Positions 34,040-42,174 of a DNA stretch of 64,000 bases are shown here, one piece after another. The notes beneath the pieces were generated by a model. The model searched no databases, was not told the DNA's origin, and saw nothing but the letters and a program-made list of their open reading frames with translations. The position numbers were made by a program, and so were the translations under genes. Source of the DNA: a bacterium. GTDB lineage: Bacteria > RBG-13-66-14. The DNA is taken from assembly GCA_035528375.1 (NCBI GenBank), contig DATKYS010000073.1:1-64000 (forward strand), given 5' to 3'. Every line of letters starts with the position of its first letter. The first letter of the stretch is position 1.

Positions 34040-34523
34040 ACCGGTAACGGTACTGGTGCTGGCCGACAAGCCGGAACTGGCCCTCACGCTCCTGGAGTCC
34101 TTCCGACCGACCCAGGGCCAGATTTCCGAGCTGACGACCATCTACGGCTTTCTGGGCCGCTACTACCGCGTGGCGGGCGGGGAGCTGGAGCTGGTCGCCG
34201 CGCCGAGCAACTCCGACCTGCCCTCCCTGTTCGATCTTCTGGCCGAGGGGCTGGCCGGGTACATCGTGGCGGTGGACTGCCTCGACCACAACCGTTTTCC
34301 CAGCATCCGGGCCGGCCTCGATTTCTGGGAGCTCATCAGCGCCGCCCCCCGCATACTCGCCCTGACCAACTACGACGAGCCCAACGCCGTGGACCGTCTC
34401 ACCGTGCGCCAACTCCTCCGCCTGAGCGTGGACGACCAGGTGGTGCCCCTGCCCGAGGGGCAGCTGCGCCCGGCGATAATTTCCCTGTTGAAGATGATTC
34501 TGAGCCGCCCCCGGGAGGTCTAG
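34029..34523 (+). CDS. small GTPase-like protein lacking the P-loop
   Basis: A 164-residue protein whose order of strands and helices resembles Ras/MglA-type G domains. LALTNYDEPNAVDRLTVRQL looks like the G4 (T/NKxD) region with TNYD, and GYIVAVDCLDHNRFPS like the strand before it. The N-terminus VTVLVLADKPELALTLLESF occupies the P-loop position but has no GxxxxGK[ST]; DxxG is also absent. It therefore probably cannot bind GTP normally and may be a pseudo-GTPase partner of the DUF4388 protein it overlaps. Shine-Dalgarno GGAGGAG lies inside the upstream gene. Family assignment is inference from pattern. Confidence 0.6.
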   Translation: MPGKPVTVLVLADKPELALTLLESFRPTQGQISELTTIYGFLGRYYRVAGGELELVAAPSNSDLPSLFDLLAEGLAGYIVAVDCLDHNRFPSIRAGLDFWELISAAPRILALTNYDEPNAVDRLTVRQLLRLSVDDQVVPLPEGQLRPAIISLLKMILSRPREV

Positions 34524-34628
34524 ACCCCCTGCTGGAGGGACGCGGAGAGTCTGCCGCCCGGCGTTTGACACGGGGCCGATTGACGGTGGGAGTGAGACCG
34601 AAACCGGCTGGACCGGCGGGAGGAAACC

Positions 34629-34961
34629 TTGCCTCACTTTTGCGACGAATGGGGTCCCGACGCCTGCGAGATAGAAATAGACTCCCAGAAGCTCGACGTG
34701 CTGGGGGATTTTTTCGTCGTCCGGGGGCGGGTGGTCAACCGGCTGGCCTGCACACTGCCCCACCTGCAACTGCGGATGGTCATGCACTACAAGGATCACG
34801 ACCATCCCCCGATGCGCCAGGGCATCTACCACATCACCGACCGCGCCCTGGAGCCCGGAGAATCCTGCCCCTTCAAGATCGAGGGGGAGTACGACGACGG
34901 GATGCACCACGTGGAGATTGACGTCTGGCCCTCGGATCCCACGGGAGGTCTCCACCCATGA
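34629..34961 (+). CDS. small beta-sandwich protein, FxLYD-like
   Basis: A 110-residue protein from TTG with GGAGGAAACC upstream. The core VRGRVVNRLACTLPHLQLRM, then LEPGESCPFKIEGEYDDG, follows the pattern of FxLYD-type domains (conserved N after the first strand, a PGE turn before the last strands). No signal peptide is present. It has four His/Met residues in MVMHYKDHDHPPMRQ, which could bind metal, but this is speculative. The end overlaps the next start as ATGA. Confidence 0.6.
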   Translation: MPHFCDEWGPDACEIEIDSQKLDVLGDFFVVRGRVVNRLACTLPHLQLRMVMHYKDHDHPPMRQGIYHITDRALEPGESCPFKIEGEYDDGMHHVEIDVWPSDPTGGLHP

Positions 34962-35662
34962 GGATGGCCCCCCTGCCCGAGACGCCCGCCCTTTCGGAAC
35001 TGGACGAGTGGCGGGAGATACTCTTTCTGGGCCCGCTCAAGTGGGCGGAGGTCCACCGCGGCGACGTGGTCCTGGTGACCGACGAGAACGTGGACGACAT
35101 CGCCGAGGTGATGGGCGCCGTCGTGACCCTGGTCACCCATTCGTTCTACTACCACGCCCTCGTTTACGACCACGCCTGGCGATTCATCCACGCCTACGCC
35201 ACCCAGGTCTTTGCCGACAACATCTGGGACTTCTACCTCAAAAAGACCAACGTCACCCTGACCTGGCTGCGACCGCGGCATGCCGACCCGGAGCGGATAA
35301 TCGGGCGGGAGGAGACCGCCGCCGTGGTCGAGTTCGCCCGGAAGCAGATCGGCAAGCCCTACGACCTCTGGGCCAACCTCGCCTTTCTCTTCCGCGCCGA
35401 CGGCGTGAGCCGCGTCCCCGACTGGCTCCGCACCCTCTTCCAGAATCGCAACTGGCTCGACGACCACGGGAAGTGGCATTGCTCGGAGCTGGTCGGCGCC
35501 GCCTGGTGGCGGGCGTGTAAAGTCCGCTTCACCGACGATATGAAGAGCAAGACCTTCCTCTCACCGGCGGACATCAGCGACTCCATCTACGGGGACGTGG
35601 TCTGCTCGCTGAAGATAAGGAACGGCGAGTACCAGCTACTCACCAAGCAGAAGGACGTCTAG
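34958..35662 (+). CDS. permuted papain-fold (YiiX/NlpC-P60 class) enzyme
   Basis: A 234-residue protein of the circularly permuted papain-like group (YiiX/YaeF type), which hydrolyse amide or thioester bonds. The order is His first, Cys late: H66 in TLVTHSFYYHALVYDHAWRF and C175 in GKWHCSELVGAAW, with VEFARKQIGKPYDLWANLAF between, a typical family stretch. RGDVVLVTDEN at residues 34-44 is the usual entry strand. No signal peptide. It is the last gene of the operon, translationally coupled to the preceding one and followed by a strong terminator. Confidence 0.75.
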   Translation: MRMAPLPETPALSELDEWREILFLGPLKWAEVHRGDVVLVTDENVDDIAEVMGAVVTLVTHSFYYHALVYDHAWRFIHAYATQVFADNIWDFYLKKTNVTLTWLRPRHADPERIIGREETAAVVEFARKQIGKPYDLWANLAFLFRADGVSRVPDWLRTLFQNRNWLDDHGKWHCSELVGAAWWRACKVRFTDDMKSKTFLSPADISDSIYGDVVCSLKIRNGEYQLLTKQKDV

Positions 35663-35692
35663 GGATTTCCGAAAATTCAGGCGGTGACGTAG

Positions 35693-35717
35693 GGCGGACG
35701 GTCGGTCCGCCTTTTTT
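35693..35717 (+). terminator. terminator of the five-gene operon
   Basis: GGCGGAC-GGTCG-GTCCGCC followed by six T, 31 bases after the last stop. Confidence 0.88.
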
Positions 35718-35862
35718 CCTCCCCCCCGGCGTTACCCGCGGTTCGTGAGACGAGAATTTTTTTGAACCGGAGGGTGAACCCGCCCCCTTTAAACTGAAAC
35801 GACATGTGATAATCGTTTGATAGCCCGTATTTTATATATTCCCGACTAACTATACCGTTTTA

Positions 35863-35891
35863 TTGCATTATTGTTTTTTTCAGCCTATAAT
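35863..35891 (+). promoter_or_regulatory. promoter of the TauE/SafE gene
   Basis: TTGCAT, 17 bases, TATAAT in a locally AT-rich stretch, giving a leader of about 155 bases. I saw no recognisable riboswitch in the leader. Confidence 0.7.
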
Positions 35892-36052
35892 CCATCTAAC
35901 CCATGGAGTTACTCGGGTAATTCACCCCATTAACAGAAGGTTTTACCGGGTATCTTTCCACTCCGGCCGTAGCGGGCCGCTTCCCCCCGACACAGGGAGA
36001 CCGCCCGTAAGCCGCGGAATAAGCAACCCCTTCCCCGATCCGAGGTGGCGCC

Positions 36053-36850
36053 ATGCTGGAACTGCCCATCTGGGAACAGATTCTGGTTTTCGCCGGTGTC
36101 GGCATCATCGCCCAACTGATAGACGGCAGCCTGGGGATGGCCTACGGCGTCAGCTCCAACAGCCTGTTGATGGCCCTGGGGTTGCAGCCCAAGATCGCCA
36201 CCAGCTGCGTGAAGTACGCCGAGACCGGGACGACCCTGGTCTCGGGCATCTCGCACCTGGCCTTCAAGAACGTTGACAAGCGCCTGTTTCTGGGGTTGGT
36301 CTTCACCGGGGCGGCCAGCGGGGTGGTCGGCGCCTACCTGTTGACCGAATTCCCCGGGGATTACGTCAAGCCGGTGGTCAGCGTGTACCTCTTGGTGATG
36401 GCGGTGCGCATCCTCTTGAAGGCGCGCAACGGGCGCCGTGAGGCGGAAACGGAGAAGGAGGCCAAGCACTTCTCGAACCCCGTCCTGGCCGTCCTGGGGG
36501 CCGTCGGCGGCTTCTTCGACGCCATCGGGGGCGGCGGCTGGGGGCCCATCGTCACCACCACCCTCGTCAGCGGCGGCCACGAGCCGCGATACGCCATCGG
36601 CTCCGTCAACACCGCCGAGTTCTTCGTCACCGTCTCCCAGGCGGTGACCTTTCTGTCCATAGTCGGTTTCACCGAGTTCTGGCCCGTCATCGTCGGACTC
36701 CTGGGCGGCGGGGTGATAGCCGCCCCCTTCGCCGCCTGGGTCTGCAAAAAGATCCCCCCAAAGGTGATGCTGATTCTGGTCGGCTGCCTGATCTTCATCA
36801 CCAGCAGCTACAACCTGTGGAAGGGTCTGGATAAGCTGTTCGCCGGCTAG
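36053..36850 (+). CDS. TauE/SafE family anion (sulfite/sulfonate) permease
   Basis: Inner-membrane exporter/importer of 265 residues with about seven or eight helices. The N-terminus IAQLIDGSLGMAYGVSSNSL and the internal repeat FFDAIGGGGWGPIVTTTLVS carry the duplicated TauE/SafE motif (a conserved Gly-rich loop in each half). A hydrophilic loop (KARNGRREAETEKEAKHF) separates the halves. Substrate not predictable; family members move sulfite, sulfoacetate or other organosulfur anions. ATG preceded by GAGGTGGCGCC. It stands alone. Confidence 0.92.
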   Translation: MLELPIWEQILVFAGVGIIAQLIDGSLGMAYGVSSNSLLMALGLQPKIATSCVKYAETGTTLVSGISHLAFKNVDKRLFLGLVFTGAASGVVGAYLLTEFPGDYVKPVVSVYLLVMAVRILLKARNGRREAETEKEAKHFSNPVLAVLGAVGGFFDAIGGGGWGPIVTTTLVSGGHEPRYAIGSVNTAEFFVTVSQAVTFLSIVGFTEFWPVIVGLLGGGVIAAPFAAWVCKKIPPKVMLILVGCLIFITSSYNLWKGLDKLFAG

Positions 36851-37202
36851 CCGGTCAACCCGCCCCTGCGCCTGAACGACGCACGACCTACCCGTAGTGG
36901 CGACCGTCCACGGTCGCCCGCGGGCCGACCTGAACGGCGCGCCGTCGGTCGGCCCCTACTTCACCGCAATTCGCGGCGGCCCGCGGGGGATGCATCCCAC
37001 GGGGCCGCCCTACGTCATCGCAACATCACAGGCCGGGGTGAGCGGTGAAGCGGCCTCCCTCTCCCCGTGGGAGGCCTGCGAAGCGCGGGACTGAGGGTGA
37101 GGGCTGCCTTAGAAAAAGCGGCGGGGACTAATATCCCCCCCTACATTTAGGCACCCGGCGGTGGATAAATAATCACGGGCGGGTGTGGACACCCGCCCCT
37201 AC
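36851..37202. repeat. intergenic stretch with family-C repeats
   Basis: A composite palindrome (36894-36959, GTAGTGG...CCCCTAC) and a single GGGCGGGTGTGGACACCC hairpin (37177-37202) lie here; between them, about 37085-37145, part of the same text as 340-420 recurs (GGGTGAGGGCTGCCTTAGAA). No gene is seen. Confidence 0.7.
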
Positions 37203-37205
37203 GGT

Positions 37206-37230
37206 AAAAAAAAGGCCCGCAGCGGGGCCG
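37206..37230 (-). terminator. terminator of the amidase gene
   Basis: On the minus strand GGCCCC...GGGCC is followed by eight T, five bases after the stop. Confidence 0.75.
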
Positions 37231-37234
37231 CTTT

Positions 37235-38029
37235 TCACTTGCACAGCTTCCCGTACAATTCCCGCCGTCGCCCGGCGAAGAGGTCGTTCCCCCGCACGAT
37301 CTTGTCCTCGGCCAGGGCGGTGTCCATCTCCACGCTGAAGAACCTTTCCCCGTCCTCATCGGCCCGCCCCAGTACCTCCCCCGCCGGGGTGACCACCTGA
37401 CTCCGACCGATGAACCGCATCGGTTCGCCCCGCCACTCCTCCACGCCCACCCGGTCGGCCGTCACGGCGTAAACCCGGTTCTCCAGGCAGCGGGTGACCA
37501 TGGCGTCGGGGCAGTGGGGCAGCACGAGGTTCGCCGGGTGGCAGAGGACCGTCGCCCCACGCAGGGTGAGAATCCGCGCCGTTTCAGGGTAAATCCAGTC
37601 GAAGCAGATCATCAGGCCGATTTTGGTTCCCAAGAGTTCGACCGGCTCGGGCTCCCCGTCCCCCGGGGTGAAAATCTCCGGCTCGAAGCCGAAGAGGTGC
37701 AGCTTCCGGTAGCCGGCCTTGGGACCGTCGGGCCCGACGAGAAGGGCGCTGTTGAAGAGCCTTCCGCCGTCCAGCTCGGGCAGCCCGACGACGTAATGGG
37801 CGCCGGTCCGGCGGGCCAGTTCGCGGAGAACCCCGGCGGTCGGCCCGTCCAGCGGCTCGGCCGCGGCCCGCATCGCCGCCGCCTCCAGGCAGTAACCCGA
37901 GGTGGCCAGCTCCGGCAGGACGACGAGGTCGGCCCGGTGGGGGGTGAGGAGCTCGACCATCCGCCGCCGGTTGAGCTCCGGGTCACCGGGGCGGGGTTCG
38001 AACTGGAGATAGCCGACGGTCAGCTTCAT
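37235..38029 (-). CDS. nitrilase-superfamily carbon-nitrogen hydrolase
   Basis: Cytosolic amidase of 264 residues with the Glu-Lys-Cys triad E40 (VVLPELATSGY), K109 (GYRKLHLFGF) and C142 (LMICFDWIYPE). Other family landmarks are the PANLVLPHC region and the late DEDGERFFSVEMD strand. Members include omega-amidase, N-carbamoylputrescine amidase and deaminated-glutathione amidase; the substrate here is not evident. The ATG (MKLTVGYLQF) is the family start; it has no Shine-Dalgarno, because a family-A repeat copy begins only six bases upstream. Confidence 0.9.
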   Translation of the reverse strand: MKLTVGYLQFEPRPGDPELNRRRMVELLTPHRADLVVLPELATSGYCLEAAAMRAAAEPLDGPTAGVLRELARRTGAHYVVGLPELDGGRLFNSALLVGPDGPKAGYRKLHLFGFEPEIFTPGDGEPEPVELLGTKIGLMICFDWIYPETARILTLRGATVLCHPANLVLPHCPDAMVTRCLENRVYAVTADRVGVEEWRGEPMRFIGRSQVVTPAGEVLGRADEDGERFFSVEMDTALAEDKIVRGNDLFAGRRRELYGKLCK

Positions 38030-38035
38030 CGTAAA

Positions 38036-38116
38036 GGGAGCTTGAAGCTCCACACTGTTCCGCGACGAGAGTCTTTGGTTATTCGAACGATTACCGCCGC
38101 GAGCGACGCCTGGTTA
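38036..38116 (-). repeat. inverted fourth copy of repeat family A
   Basis: Reverse-complement match to the tandem block at 10234-10503, closest to its first copy (shared TTCGAATAACCAAAGACTC). It lies directly against the amidase start codon and fills most of the space between two minus-strand genes. Confidence 0.85.
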
Positions 38117-38160
38117 CTCATCCAGGTTGGGGTGAGTAGCCCGGCGGGGAATCGTGCCGC

Positions 38161-40101
38161 TCACTGCAGGTAGCCGACGGCGCGCAGGTTCTCGAGCTGG
38201 GCCGCCGTTTCCTCGTGGCTCAGACCGGCCGCCCCCGGGTTGTACGTGTCGCGCAGCTCGGCCTGCTCCGCGTCGTACTCCTCGATCAGCCCCAGGAGAC
38301 GGTCGCGGCTCTCGGGGTGCTCATCCCCCGCTTCGTCCCGCTGGGTCGTATCCTCGTGCGTGAAGTAGAAGACGTCGCCGGTGTCGCGGTCCAGGATGAG
38401 CGATCCCTCCGGCGCGTGGACGGTTATCTGGTGGGAGGGCCGTTTTATCTGCACGAGATTCTTCTCGTCGCTATGTTCGGCGAAGACCACCCGCTCGGGA
38501 TCGGGGGGGAGGAGCAGCGAGCACCCGACGAGGGGCCCTTTGTCGTACTCCACGCCGAGCGCGTCCAGGACGGTGGGGAAGATGTCGGCGATGCTCACCC
38601 GGTCGTCGCGGACCACCCCCTCGGGGAAGACCCCGGGCCAACGGACGATGAGCGGCACCCGCACCACCTCTTCGTACATGGTCCGACCGTGACCCCAGCC
38701 GCCGTGGTCCCAGAGCTCCTCGCCGTGGTCAGCCGCGAAGAAGATCGCGGTGTTCGCGAGCGCCCCGCCCTCCCCCAGGGCGTCCAGCATCCGGCCGATT
38801 ATCTCGTCCTCGTAGCGCACCTCGCCCCGGTAGAGCTCGATAATCCTCCGGCGGTCGTCGCCCTGGATGACGTCGGGACCCTGTTCCCTTATCACGCCGG
38901 CGAAATCGTTGCCGAGAAACCTCCCCATCGGTCCCTCGTAAACCCAGTCGGGCACGAAGCGGTCCGGCGGGACGTAGGGCACGTGGGGGTCGAAGAGATG
39001 GACGTAGGCGAAGGTCCCGCCTCCGGGCGTGAGCCTGGAACTGAGCTCCACCGCCAACTCCGGGGTGACGACCTTCGTTTGCTGCATGTCGCATCGCAGG
39101 ATGAGCTGGCCCAGATTGTAGGAGAGCCAGGCGTAGAGGGGGCCGGTGGAGGAGGACAGGATGCCCAGCATCGGGGTGCGGAAGATGTCGTAGTTGACGT
39201 AGCCGTCGAAGCCCGCGTAGAGGTTGGTGCAGGGGAGGACGGCCGTGTTGCAAAACAGAGCCCAGCAGCGATACCCCTCGCGGGACAAGAGACCCTGCAG
39301 GTTCGGAAGGGCGTTGGGGAGCGGACGGAAACCGTTCACGCCGTGGACGACGTGGGAGGTCCCGGTGTAGATCGAGGCGACGGCGGGGAGGGTCCAGTTG
39401 GAGGTCGAGTAGCACCGGTCGAAGCGTACACCCGCCGCGGCCAGGCGGTCGAGGTTGGGCGTGGGCACTTCGCCGCCGAAGGTGGAGGCGATGTCGGCCC
39501 GGTGGGCGTCGGAGATGATGACGAGGATGTTGGGCCCCGGCGAGGTCGCGGGCTCTTCGCCGTAGGTGAAGTTCCCGAGGTCGAAGAGGTAGAAGACGAC
39601 GAAGAGGAGGATCGCGGCGCCCAGGAGCCACCCGGCGGCGCGCCTGATCCAGTGCTCGATCCTGGACCATTTTATCGCCACCAGGACCAGGGCCGCGCCT
39701 ACGACCAGGCCCACCACGAAACCGAGAAGGGTGCGGAGATGGGTGAAGAGCGTCCCCACCTCCACGGGCAACCCCAGCACGCCGGTCGTCACCGCCGCCG
39801 CGGCGATGAGGCCGATGCGCTCCCGCCAGGCATCGGACAGCGGCCTGACGTTCTCGGTCACGAGGGTGGCGATGAGCGCGACGACCAGGGACGCCGCGGC
39901 GCCGATGACGGGGAAGTAAAAGAGAGCCCCGATGATGAAGAGCAGCGTCTGGTGGAAGCCGTCACCGATGAGGCCCCAGACGACGTTCCCGCCGCCCAGG
40001 ATGAGCTGGGCGAGGAAGTAGTAAGCCGTGTAGGCGTAACTTACCAAAACGCCGAAGAGGGTCAGGCGCCAGATTTTTGCCAAAGTCGTCCGGAAGTCCA
40101 C
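38161..40101 (-). CDS. membrane-bound sulfatase-like enzyme (alkaline phosphatase superfamily)
   Basis: A 646-residue protein starting at GTG. Residues 1-175 hold about five membrane helices; the rest is an extracytoplasmic sulfatase/phosphatase-fold domain. Metal-site landmarks are NILVIISDAHRAD (D198) and FFAADHGEELWDHGGWGHGR. At the nucleophile position the usual C/S-x-P-S-R is replaced by T237-L-P-A-V in NWTLPAVASIYTG. Without Cys or Ser there can be no formylglycine, so the enzyme is more likely a phosphotransferase or phosphatase-type member, comparable in layout to LTA-synthase or phosphoethanolamine transferases, than a true sulfatase. It is divergent from rqcH. Confidence 0.85.
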   Translation of the reverse strand: MDFRTTLAKIWRLTLFGVLVSYAYTAYYFLAQLILGGGNVVWGLIGDGFHQTLLFIIGALFYFPVIGAAASLVVALIATLVTENVRPLSDAWRERIGLIAAAAVTTGVLGLPVEVGTLFTHLRTLLGFVVGLVVGAALVLVAIKWSRIEHWIRRAAGWLLGAAILLFVVFYLFDLGNFTYGEEPATSPGPNILVIISDAHRADIASTFGGEVPTPNLDRLAAAGVRFDRCYSTSNWTLPAVASIYTGTSHVVHGVNGFRPLPNALPNLQGLLSREGYRCWALFCNTAVLPCTNLYAGFDGYVNYDIFRTPMLGILSSSTGPLYAWLSYNLGQLILRCDMQQTKVVTPELAVELSSRLTPGGGTFAYVHLFDPHVPYVPPDRFVPDWVYEGPMGRFLGNDFAGVIREQGPDVIQGDDRRRIIELYRGEVRYEDEIIGRMLDALGEGGALANTAIFFAADHGEELWDHGGWGHGRTMYEEVVRVPLIVRWPGVFPEGVVRDDRVSIADIFPTVLDALGVEYDKGPLVGCSLLLPPDPERVVFAEHSDEKNLVQIKRPSHQITVHAPEGSLILDRDTGDVFYFTHEDTTQRDEAGDEHPESRDRLLGLIEEYDAEQAELRDTYNPGAAGLSHEETAAQLENLRAVGYLQ

Positions 40102-40140
40102 TTCTCACGGTCCTTGGATAGGCGTTGCCATCGCGCCCGA

Positions 40141-40149
40141 ATTATAGCA
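40141..40149 (-). promoter_or_regulatory. extended -10 element upstream of the sulfatase-like gene
   Basis: TGCTATAAT on the minus strand, 40 bases before the GTG start; no clear -35 box, as is usual for extended -10 promoters. Confidence 0.5.
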
Positions 40150-40226
40150 GATGTAATTCCCGATGACGGGTCCGGCGAGATCCTATAAATGGCGCCGCTC
40201 CCGCGGCTGTGCTAAAATTCCACCCA

Positions 40227-41918
40227 ATGTACGACGGCCTCACCCTTTCCTCCTACCTCTCCCGCTGGCGGCCCCTCCTCGAGGGGGCGAAGGTGATAGA
40301 CGCCCTCATCCTGGACGCCGCCGACCGCTCGACCAACGCGGAGCTGGAGGACGAACTGCGCGCCGGTGCGGCGGTGGTGTTCGTCCTGGGCGGGGGCGGG
40401 GAGGAGCGGGAGCTGGTCTTCGTCAACCCCGGGGCCCGGTCCGGCGTGTTCCTCTGGAAAAAGGCGGGGCTGCGGTGGGCCAAGCCCAGGAGTGTGCGTC
40501 GGAAACAGGAGGCCGGTTTTCTGCGCCGCCGCCTGGCAGGGGCGGTGGTCAGCGCGGCGCAGCAGCACGGGCGGGATCGCCTGTTCCGCCTGTATCTCCG
40601 GGGGAGCGACGAGCTGGGCGACCCCGCCTCCCTGGCGCTCCATTTCAGCCTCACCGGACGCCGGGCGAACCTCGTCCTCGAAGCGGAGCAGAGGGTCATC
40701 TACGCCTTGCGGTCCGGTCCCCGCTACGGGGAGCCGTTCCAACCGGTTTCGGGAGGGGTCGGGACGGTGGGGGAGTACGTTGCGGGGCGGCGCAGCGGGG
40801 AAATTACTCCCCGGCGCAAGCGGAGCCTGGCCGGGGAGCTTGTCGTCGGCGTGGACGGCGTCTCCTCCACGGCGGTCACCGAGCTCTTCCGGCGGCTCTC
40901 CCTGGCGCCCGACGTGGTTTTCGACCAGCTCAACGCGGAGGCACTCGACCTCCTGGCCGCGGAGGGGGACCGGCTCATCGCCTCGGCGGACGAGGTGCGG
41001 TTCTACCCCGCCTCGGGGGTCGTCTCCTCCCTGTCGCTCCTCGGCCTGGGCGAGTCGCGCCCGGCGACGGAGGAGGACGAGACGTTCCTGGTCGCCCGTT
41101 TCGAGCGGGAGCACCGCCGCGCGACCCTCGCCGCCCGGCTCCGGGGTGAGTTGGACCGCATCTCCGGTCGTCGGCGGAAGGCCGCCCGGGACAAGGCGGA
41201 CGCCCTGGACAAGGCGGCCGGCGCCGACGATCTCATGCACGCCGGTCAACAGCTCCTGGCCTCCAGTGACGTCCGTGGGGCCGCCCCCGCCGACCTCACC
41301 CTGCCCGAGGGCCGCACCGTCCCCCTGGATCCGGAGGCCAGCCGCCTGGTCAACGCCCAGCGGCTTTTCGAACGGGCGAAGCGGAACCGGCGCGCCCGGG
41401 AACACGCCGGCATGCTGGACGACCTGATCGCGTCCCTCGACGCCGAGTACGGCGAGCTCGCGGCGGCGTTGGCCCCCGACGCCCCCCTCGGGGCCCTCGC
41501 GGACCTCTACGCGCGGTACGTCGAGTCGGAGAGACCTACGGAGAAAGGCGGACGCGCCCTCCCGGCCAAAGTAGGCCGTCGGGAGCTGCCCGGGGGATTC
41601 ACCCTCTACTGGGGACGCGACGGGCACGCGAACCAGTTCGTGACCTTCCAGTTGGCCCGCCCGGGCGACGTCTGGTTCCACGTCCAGCAGGGCTCCGGCG
41701 CCCACGTGGTCGTGCGCCGACCGGACCGCGAGGCCCCCCTCCCCCCCGACGTCATCGAGGAGGCGGCCGGGCTGGCACTTAAAAACTCCGCCATGCGCAC
41801 CGCCGCCCACGTGCCCGTCGTTTACACCGAGCGGAGGTACGTCCGCCACCGCCGGGGGGCCCCCGGGTCGGTGTTCTACGAGCGGGAGAAGGTCATTTAC
41901 ATGGACGGCGGCACTTAG
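40227..41918 (+). CDS. rqcH: ribosome quality-control factor RqcH (NFACT family)
   Basis: Binds 50S-peptidyl-tRNA complexes from stalled ribosomes and adds alanine tails. The 563-residue protein has NFACT-N (MYDGLTLSSYL..., with the conserved DR in GRDRLFRLYL), a central coiled/helical part with FERAKRNRRAREHAGMLDDL, and the NFACT-R domain near the end (FTLYWGRDGHANQFVTFQ, PGDVWFHVQQGSGAHVVV). Domains and length fit RqcH/Rqc2. The ATG at MYDGLTLS fits the family start; a GTG six codons upstream is possible. It stands alone between the divergent sulfatase gene and a repeat-rich region. Confidence 0.92.
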   Translation: MYDGLTLSSYLSRWRPLLEGAKVIDALILDAADRSTNAELEDELRAGAAVVFVLGGGGEERELVFVNPGARSGVFLWKKAGLRWAKPRSVRRKQEAGFLRRRLAGAVVSAAQQHGRDRLFRLYLRGSDELGDPASLALHFSLTGRRANLVLEAEQRVIYALRSGPRYGEPFQPVSGGVGTVGEYVAGRRSGEITPRRKRSLAGELVVGVDGVSSTAVTELFRRLSLAPDVVFDQLNAEALDLLAAEGDRLIASADEVRFYPASGVVSSLSLLGLGESRPATEEDETFLVARFEREHRRATLAARLRGELDRISGRRRKAARDKADALDKAAGADDLMHAGQQLLASSDVRGAAPADLTLPEGRTVPLDPEASRLVNAQRLFERAKRNRRAREHAGMLDDLIASLDAEYGELAAALAPDAPLGALADLYARYVESERPTEKGGRALPAKVGRRELPGGFTLYWGRDGHANQFVTFQLARPGDVWFHVQQGSGAHVVVRRPDREAPLPPDVIEEAAGLALKNSAMRTAAHVPVVYTERRYVRHRRGAPGSVFYEREKVIYMDGGT

Positions 41919-41993
41919 GGCCCGCGGGTTCGGGTGGAGCGATTATCCCCATCGGTGCAGCTTAGAGTAGACTAAATGCCTGGCTCCCGCTTC

Positions 41994-42027
41994 CGCGTTG
42001 GAATATTTCTTCCAACGCGTATATAAT
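41994..42027 (+). promoter_or_regulatory. promoter with embedded 10-bp palindrome
   Basis: CGCGTTGGAA and TTCCAACGCG form a perfect inverted repeat around TATTTC (41994-42019). TTGGAA at 41998 and TATAAT at 42022 are 18 bases apart, so the palindrome covers the -35 box and most of the spacer. It is 148 bases before the start of the next small gene; the same palindrome could also form an RNA hairpin. Confidence 0.6.
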
Positions 42028-42174
42028 ATTTATGGGCAGATAGAAAGCAGATTCTGCTCCAATCCTTTTTATTTTGCGGAAGGGGTGGCGTTACAAGGAC
42101 TTAGCTCGTCGCACACAGCCTCGAGTCCATTAACAAATTTACTCGTGGCGGCGATCGCTTATACGGAGGGGAGT

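Noticed and set aside
36053-36850. Possible sulfate/thiosulfate pathway neighbourhood for the TauE/SafE gene
   Set aside because: No other sulfur genes are adjacent; substrate cannot be inferred from context.
41998-42174. Upstream extension of the 67-residue protein
   Set aside because: The extension runs through the promoter palindrome; ACGGAGGGGAGT directly before the ATG at 42175 decides the start.
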